From Celoporthe dispersa (taxonomy: Eukaryota > Ascomycota > Sordariomycetes > Diaporthales > Cryphonectriaceae), in assembly GCA_016584495.1 (NCBI GenBank), contig WAID01000005.1, positions 1,810,501 to 1,874,500 of the forward strand: a stretch of DNA of 64,000 nucleotides, written 5' to 3'. Made by a program: the position numbers and the translations under genes. The notes beneath the pieces are model-generated. The model ran no database searches, was not told the DNA's origin, and saw only the letters and a list, made by a program, of their open reading frames with translations. Below are positions 58,316 through 64,000 of this stretch, in pieces; position 1 is the stretch's first letter, and every line of letters starts with the position of its first letter.

Positions 58316-60321
58316 ACACACCGACTCTCGAGTACATTGACATACATGGAACCTACTGGAATCTCCCGCCGACCCAGTTGATCCCGTCAGCTATCTTACA
58401 CGGTTCCAGGTTCCGTTTCTTGACGACATAACCCACCAGGAGCCAGACGAGCATCACCCCGTCACAGTGGGTTGGTGGACTGCAGCAGCGTTGTTGGGCA
58501 GGTGTGCCAAGACCTCAGGACCCCTATGACGAAGTGATAGGCGGTCCCCAGGACAGGCTCCCCTCGAGAACTGGTGATAGTGAGACCTTTGCGGCCTTCA
58601 GCGTCGTGTTCGGATCGGCAGTATCACATGCGTTAAAGCTCTGTGCGATGGTGGAGAAGTCGTCATTGCTGACACTCCGAGTAGCAGCAAATATACTTGA
58701 GGGCGGCTGACGTGACACCAGTAATCTCATGCAAGCCAAGGAAAAAAAAAATTGAGTGGAAGATGGTGGGAAAAGGGTGAGCCAAACACCATTTGAGGAG
58801 GGATCGAGATCGCTTCTCTGAACAGTGAACCACTCGTTTAGCGGTTCAGGGCAGTGCTGCAGGGCCCAGACTGACCCCTGGCACCCGTTCGCCGACGAGC
58901 GTCCCGCTGACAGCTGTACCATCATCTCGAGCACCTTAGAGTTCTCGGCTATGAACCTCGCATGCTTGTGACACGAGACCCCCCTCAAGCAAGCCTGGAA
59001 TCGTCCCTTTGGATGAATTATAACTCACACAGTAAGTTGACAGCAGCTCGGAAAATAGGCCTAAGCATGTGAGAGTATATTTAATCATTGAAGTGAATGG
59101 AACATAGTAGACAGAACAGAAAGAATGAATAGAGACTTATGCTCGCGGCACGCTTTTCTAGCTCACGCCGGGGGGTGTGGTCCCAAAAACTGCAGCTCCA
59201 AATTCAATCGCGCTACGGCTGACAGGCCGTCAAAAACCCATCCCGAGTGTTCCCTGCCGTACTAGCCCTCTCCCGTCAGAGAGCCCCCCAAAACCCCCCA
59301 GAGAGACCCTGAAGATCGCGAATGCATCGATCGAGATCCTCCAATACAGTGGCCCCAAAGGGCTCAGCGACAGACGTCATCCCACGCAAAGGGTCCTCTC
59401 GACTTGTCGTACCATAGTATTGGTCGTGTCGATCTACTTGTGAAACTCGGTTAATGATGAAGGCTATGCCGTAGGGCGCGAGATGAGAACAGACTGCGAG
59501 GTTGAGTATGATGAGGGGCGATGCGGTGGATGATGGCTTGCTGGTGTGGTCGCGACCCGTTGTCGTCTCAACGTCACCCACCCGTGGTCACCCGGGAGAG
59601 GCATGCATGCCAGAACCCCCGCCAAACCAGCAGCTAAAGGGAAAAGAGAGAGAGAGAGAGAGCACAGGAGGTCTCGGGGCCTGGGCCGGTCTAGACCTGA
59701 CCCAACCTGTTCCAGAGCCTACAGCTGAACAAGCATAAAACATTCTGCCCACGGGCCTTCCCACGCTGCCACAGTAGTCGTTATTGTAGTATGCATTAGC
59801 CCTTCTGTGATGCACCATTTGACCATAGTACAGAGCCGCAGGGCCGCAGCGCAGAGCGATTGCCACCCGATCCAGGCTACTGGGAGCTAACGTCGAGATT
59901 GCTATTGTCCGATTGGAGAAGAGCATGGACGGAACAGTGACAGTCCCCGCGCCTCCCCACCGCCGCCGGGACTTCCAACTCCGCCCGCTGTTGTTGTCGA
60001 CAGCGTGGCCGGTCAATTCTTCCGATATTTGAGAAATGGAGAGGAAGGGAGGAGGAGGGGAGAGAAAAAGAAAGAAAGAAAGAAAAAACCCCCCCGATCT
60101 TGTGGTGATGGGCAAGTTCTGGACTTTTTTAACGTGGTGTTTCTCTTAAGGCGAGAACACTGGGGGCCTTAGGACCGACCCATGATTGCATGTGAACGCT
60201 TTTGTAAGTGCATCTCTGAATTCTGTGTATTACGGCAGTAAGAAGCTTCTGTTCACATGGCTGAGGCCATCTCTATAATTTACATAGTACTATGTCAAAT
60301 GGACCAAGCGGGTTCTGGCCT

Positions 60322-60346
60322 TCTCTCTCTCTCTCTCTCTCTCTCT
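60322..60346. repeat. (TC)n microsatellite
   Basis: About twelve TC units; a second shorter CT run lies at 60564-60581. Confidence 0.88.
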
Positions 60347-60784
60347 GCTTGCCATTTGGACGGACAGACAGAGACCGGCCCCGCGTAGCTAGCGCGAGAG
60401 AGGAAACAGACGCTGATCACTCGTGTGTGTGCGCGCCGTACAGTATATTTTTGTGGTGGTTAGATCCTCTACATCGAGATCTCCTCGCATCTCTGATCGG
60501 AGCTGGGCAGCTGTGGTCTGATCTCACCTCGGACAGCCCGCTTTCTGCCACAGTCATCTTCCCCTCTCTCTCTCTCTCTCTGTCTCTGCGCTCCCAGAGA
60601 GTGTTTTTGGACAGAGACAGGGGGCAGGAGGAGGAGGGGGTGTGGTTGTCCCCGACGATCGGGTGTTTGGCTCCGCATCGCTCCCGCGCCGTGCCGTCCC
60701 CTGTCACAGGGGCCGCGCATCGAGATGCTGGGCGGATTTGGCAATACGAAATGAGGGGAGCCTTGCCTGGCCTTTTCTTTTTTC

Positions 60785-60807
60785 TTTTTTTTTTTTTTTT
60801 TTTTTTT
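60785..60807. repeat. Poly-T run
   Basis: About 23 consecutive T, interrupted by C upstream at 60784. No transposon ends were seen beside it. Confidence 0.85.
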
Positions 60808-61764
60808 GGTGTTGGAGACGAGTTAGGAATGAAGACAAGTGCCTCTGATGGGTGAGAGGCCCAGCAGTCTATTCTGAATGTGAATTGGCGGGTTGTTCTT
60901 GTTGCTGCCACTGGGAATGAATTTGAAGTGTTTGTGGGGGCTTGTTGGCAGGAGCAATCGACCAGGGGCTACAGTGCTTGTGTGAGTCATTGGCCTGTGC
61001 ATTGCTGGTAGGCCCCTGCCCAGGCGGTTCTTGTTGATGGTTTCAACCAGCCTGGCTGCTTTTCCTTCCCTCTTTCCCTCTGTTCTGTTCAGCGCATATC
61101 CAAATTCAGGGCCTTTCCACAGTGCTTACAGGGGACTTCCTCAGGGCCGAGCTACCTAGAGGACTTTTCCTCGTCAACATTATCAATAACAACTTTTTTT
61201 CTTCTCAGGGTGGTGATCTCACTCTCAAGCCCACAGCCTCGTAACCCCTTCTGCCAACCCCCCGGGGCCCCCATCAAGGAGAAGAATTACTCCCACAAGA
61301 CGACCAGCAAAGGGAAGGGAATCATGAGGAAACAACTAAAAGATGCTTACTGCAGGGAAATTTTCACAAATGAATGTATTCGGTGGGTTTAAAAAGCTCA
61401 ACCTAATAGCACAGCTAAGACCTCCTCCTCCTCCCTCTGCCTGTTCACGATCCTCTCGTGCACTCACCCATCTCTCTATCTCTCTCCCTCCCAAAGAAAT
61501 AAATCAAAAATCAAAACATTCCGAGTGCCTGCACCCAGGGTCTGCCTTTGCAGCCAAGTACAGCACTCTCCTCTTCTCAACCACCCATCACCTCAGCTCT
61601 CCCAAACCTCCCGAAGGCTTCCCGGCTCCTTACGCCTGTCTCCAGCCAGATCAGCATGCCACCTAAAGGGTGTCGGAATTCTCAGGCGGAATGATGCTCT
61701 GGCTCACTAGAGCCGGAAAATCACCCATGTACGGCCTCAAGAAAGACTCCCGCTTGCTGGCCTA

Positions 61765-62790
61765 TTACCCGCTCGTGCTGGCGGCGGTGCTGGTGGGGGC
61801 GCTGGCGCTCGTGCTGTCACCACCACTCCCGTCCAGGCCCCCGAGGATATGGCCAAAGATGCTGATGATATCCCCGGGAATCCCGCCCTTTGGCGAACGC
61901 TTGCTGGCCTGTTGCCCGCTGGTGCTGGCGCTGGTGCTGGTGCTGGTGCTGGTGCTCGCGCTGTCATCATCACTCCCGTCCAGGCCCCCGAGGATATGGC
62001 CAAAGATGCTGATGATATCCCCCGGCAGCCCGCCCTTGGGCGAACGCTTGCTGCTCGCGCTGTCATCATCGCCCCCAGTCAGACCTCCAAGGATATTGCC
62101 AAAGATACTGATGATATCCCCGGGAATCCCGCCCTTGGGCGAACGCTTGCTGCTCGCGCTGTCATCATCGCCCCCGGTCAGGCCCCCGAGGATATTGCCA
62201 AAGATACTGATGATATCCCCGGGAATCCCGCCCTTGGGCGAACGCTTGCTGCTTGCGCTATCATCGTCGCCCCCGGTCAGGCCCCCGAGGATATTGCCAA
62301 AGATGCTGATGATATCCCCTGGGATCCCTCCCTTGGGTGATCGCGCGCACATGACGTTTGGCGGGCACTCATCGGGTAGGCGCTGGAACCCATTGAGAAG
62401 CTGCTCCCACGACATACCGTCTATGCCCGAGTCTCCCGTCGCCGCCGCGGCCGCGGCCGTCGTCGTGGTGTCGCGGCGCGGGTGGGCACGCTTTGCGCCG
62501 AGAGCGCGCTCGCCCCTACCGACGACCGAGTTGCCCCCCTCGCCGGTGACTAGGTCCGGGCCGTAGATCTTGGGCTCGGCGTATAGACCGGGAGGCTGGT
62601 AAGCGGCCTGAGTCTCTACCGAGGGCGACAGGAAGGGGAGGCTCTTGATGGGCTCGGGGAACTCGACCATGTCGGGCGGTAGGCCCACGGACGAGGCGAT
62701 TGCGGCTTGGGTTGCCACGGGTGAGGCGTAGACGCCTTGTTGGGCCACGAGGGCGGCGAGGGCGGTCCCGAAAACGCCTGTTGTCTGCAT
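61765..62790 (-). CDS. Secreted repeat precursor with Lys-Arg-separated peptides (Kex2-type)
   Basis: 341 residues from the ATG at 62790, chosen because it begins a signal peptide (MQTTGVFGTALAALVAQQG, cut probably near VYA/SPVA); an in-frame ATG at 62889 would bury it. A pro-region of about 120 residues follows, with dibasic KR at 100-101, RR at 105-106 and a Thr/Ala run. Five copies of SPKGGIPGDIISIFGN-type peptide start at residues 151, 184, 217, 250 and 299. Copies 1-4 end in KR (182-183, 215-216, 248-249, 297-298). Each unit is a basic Gly/Pro start, an amphipathic core (IISIFGNILGGL) and an acidic/Ser tail (DDDSASS). This is the architecture of Kex2-processed fungal precursors (alpha-pheromone, repellents, dikaritin RiPPs). 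I do not recognise the peptide. It has no Tyr or Cys in the repeat and no tailoring gene is in the window. Confidence 0.82.
   Translation of the reverse strand: MQTTGVFGTALAALVAQQGVYASPVATQAAIASSVGLPPDMVEFPEPIKSLPFLSPSVETQAAYQPPGLYAEPKIYGPDLVTGEGGNSVVGRGERALGAKRAHPRRDTTTTAAAAAATGDSGIDGMSWEQLLNGFQRLPDECPPNVMCARSPKGGIPGDIISIFGNILGGLTGGDDDSASSKRSPKGGIPGDIISIFGNILGGLTGGDDDSASSKRSPKGGIPGDIISIFGNILGGLTGGDDDSASSKRSPKGGLPGDIISIFGHILGGLDGSDDDSASTSTSTSTSASTSGQQASKRSPKGGIPGDIISIFGHILGGLDGSGGDSTSASAPTSTAASTSG
61768..62340 (-). repeat. Five tandem coding repeats of 99 to 147 nt
   Basis: Units on the minus strand: 62340-62242, 62241-62143 and 62142-62044 (each exactly 99 nt, near-identical; N and T form), 62043-61897 (147 nt, H and D form, enlarged by a Ser/Thr run) and 61896-61768 (129 nt, H and D form, ends at the stop). 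The period includes the KR codons. The two sub-types point to duplication after divergence. Confidence 0.95.
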
Positions 62791-64000
62791 CTTGTCGTCG
62801 GCGGGAAGGTTGGTCCTGGAGAAGAGGAAACAATAGATGAGGTTTACAGGTAAATAGACAATACCAGAGTAGTCCTTGTGGTTGACCAAGAGAATGTTGT
62901 GTAGGATCTAATAGCACAATGTGTACTTGCTGCTACCGGAGCGCACGCTGAAGAAATGAGAAAAGCGAGAGACAACTTGCTGCCAGAGCAATTGAAAGCC
63001 TGAGTGAGCGTTTGAGTTCGATGGTGAGGATGAAGATGGAAACAATGAACGACTTGGGACGGCGAGAGTCCCGGTCCTTATACGCGCTCTCACTCGCGTC
63101 CAAAAGCATCTTCGGGTGCTCGACTTGGGCTCATAATTACAGGGCGGCCGCAGGGAGAGCAGCCCATGACAGACGAGCCTTACGAGACCGGCCATGCGAA
63201 TTCACAGTGAAGGTAACCCTCTAGGGACCCGGTCCGGAATGTTCACCACATTCTGGCTGTGTGAGTGTGTGTATGTGGCCTCGTCCGAAACACGGTGACC
63301 GGTTCGAGATCGGGCTACTCCTGCTGAGAAGGGGTTTCTAAAATCCTCAGCAGATTTCCCCAACTTCCTCCCCCTCTCACACACACATTCAAGGGGGTAT
63401 TCTACCAGCTGTTCCAGCTGTACCTCTCGTTGGCCCGGCCCGCCGCTATTAGGGCCCGAGGCTGCCTGTAACGAGGGTGCGAGGGGGTGAGCAGACTCGG
63501 ATAAGCTCGCATAGCGAGTATATAAGCCTCATCCTGTCCTTCTTGGCGTCTTCTTGGCGTAAGACCTTGTAATATTTTCTGGCCCTGAGGTCCGTGTAAC
63601 ATAAGCCAAGTTCACAATTGTGGTTCCCATTCACAGATTTGGGGTTTTTTTAGGTGCCTAGAGTTTGTTATTAGCTATTACTAGCAGCGGAGAAAAGATT
63701 GTTGCGGTAGAGTAGACGGCTCGGCTATGGAATCTAACGGATGCGAGAATTTATCAGCTGAGAAAAGCAATTTCATGAAGGCCTTTGAGAAGGCCTGACC
63801 TTTGTGAAAGGCAGGCCCATTGTTTTCTTTTTTCTTTCGGTCTAGGTTTAGATCTAGTCGAACAAGGCGTGCCAGCGCGGATGCGAACATCAAATACCGA
63901 GCAACTGATGCGATTTGCCAAGAACATTATGAAGTGAAGCCAATTAGGAGGACTGCTCTAACAAGTACACATCAGGCGTGATCGAATTATTGAGAGAGAC
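62791..64000. other. Upstream region of the repeat-precursor gene
   Basis: 1.2 kb to the right edge. No tRNA or coding sequence with domain support was recognised; short open frames are treated as chance. No UstYa/DUF3328-like or other tailoring enzyme is visible. Confidence 0.5.

Larger units (their letters stand above)
55682..61764. promoter_or_regulatory. 6.1-kb region upstream of frq and downstream of the repeat-precursor gene
   Basis: Expected to hold the frq leader, promoter and clock/light elements. GATC/CGAT motifs of the kind bound by White Collar GATA factors occur at about 57053-57075 (CGATTGCTACGATC) and about 57331-57366 (CACGATCGCC and CCCGATCC), roughly 1.4-1.7 kb before the FRQ start; short motifs like these also occur by chance. 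The rest holds microsatellites (58288-58315, 59645-59662, 60322-60346, 60564-60581), a T23 run (60785-60807) and no recognised gene. Confidence 0.4.

Noticed and set aside
60781..60807. Poly-T run as the tail of a retroelement
   Set aside because: No target-site duplication, reverse-transcriptase or element-like sequence beside it.
61670..62566. Plus-strand open frames with repeats of PPRIWPKMLMISPGIPP type
   Set aside because: Complement of the tandem repeats of the minus-strand precursor; no signal peptide or start context, and the minus frame has signal peptide plus KR logic.
55682..64000. RiPP-type gene cluster (UstYa/DUF3328, tyrosinase, transporter)
   Set aside because: No such gene is visible on either side of the precursor within the window; only the precursor itself supports the idea.

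Overview
The window is nuclear DNA of a filamentous ascomycete (Pezizomycotina), most likely a Sordariomycete. It is GC-rich, with short GT-AG introns of about 50-160 nt (often with CTAAC or CTGAC branch sites), large gaps full of microsatellites, and a recognisable FREQUENCY (frq) clock gene. I cannot name the species.

Layout. 1-16 kb holds a GGA clathrin adaptor (cut by the left edge), the 18S rRNA modifier TSR3, mitochondrial IF-2, an unknown two-pass membrane protein, a PP28/PDAP1-type protein, an unknown Leu-rich protein and succinyl-CoA:3-ketoacid CoA-transferase. 17-30 kb holds an Ariadne-type RBR ubiquitin ligase, a one-Cys peroxiredoxin, a UPF0235/DUF167 protein, the DASH subunit DAM1, a Sec14/CRAL-TRIO protein, a six-exon HIT protein and the Ran-binding MOG1. 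30-48 kb holds a SprT-type metalloprotease, the 1,3-beta-glucan synthase FKS1, serine palmitoyltransferase LCB1 and a secreted GH17 beta-glucanase. 48-64 kb is gene-poor: it holds frq, flanked by 4.4 kb and 6.1 kb of apparently non-coding DNA, and a small secreted repeat protein.

Two things stand out. First, the gene at 61765-62790 encodes a signal peptide, a pro-region and five copies of a Gly-rich amphipathic peptide separated by Lys-Arg pairs. This is the layout of a Kex2-processed repeat precursor (pheromone, repellent or RiPP type), and I do not recognise the peptide family. Second, eight genes carry eleven single-base frameshifts, several of them essential genes such as FKS1 and LCB1. 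Most lie in or beside short homopolymers. Restoring one base each time gives a whole family-length reading frame, so assembly indels are the simplest explanation. Coordinates below therefore span the intact gene and each break is noted.

Most genes are housekeeping genes with no operon logic, often divergent pairs sharing a promoter region. FKS1, LCB1 and GH17 form a loose neighbourhood concerned with cell wall and membrane. The long gaps around frq and FKS1 probably hold long leaders and control DNA.
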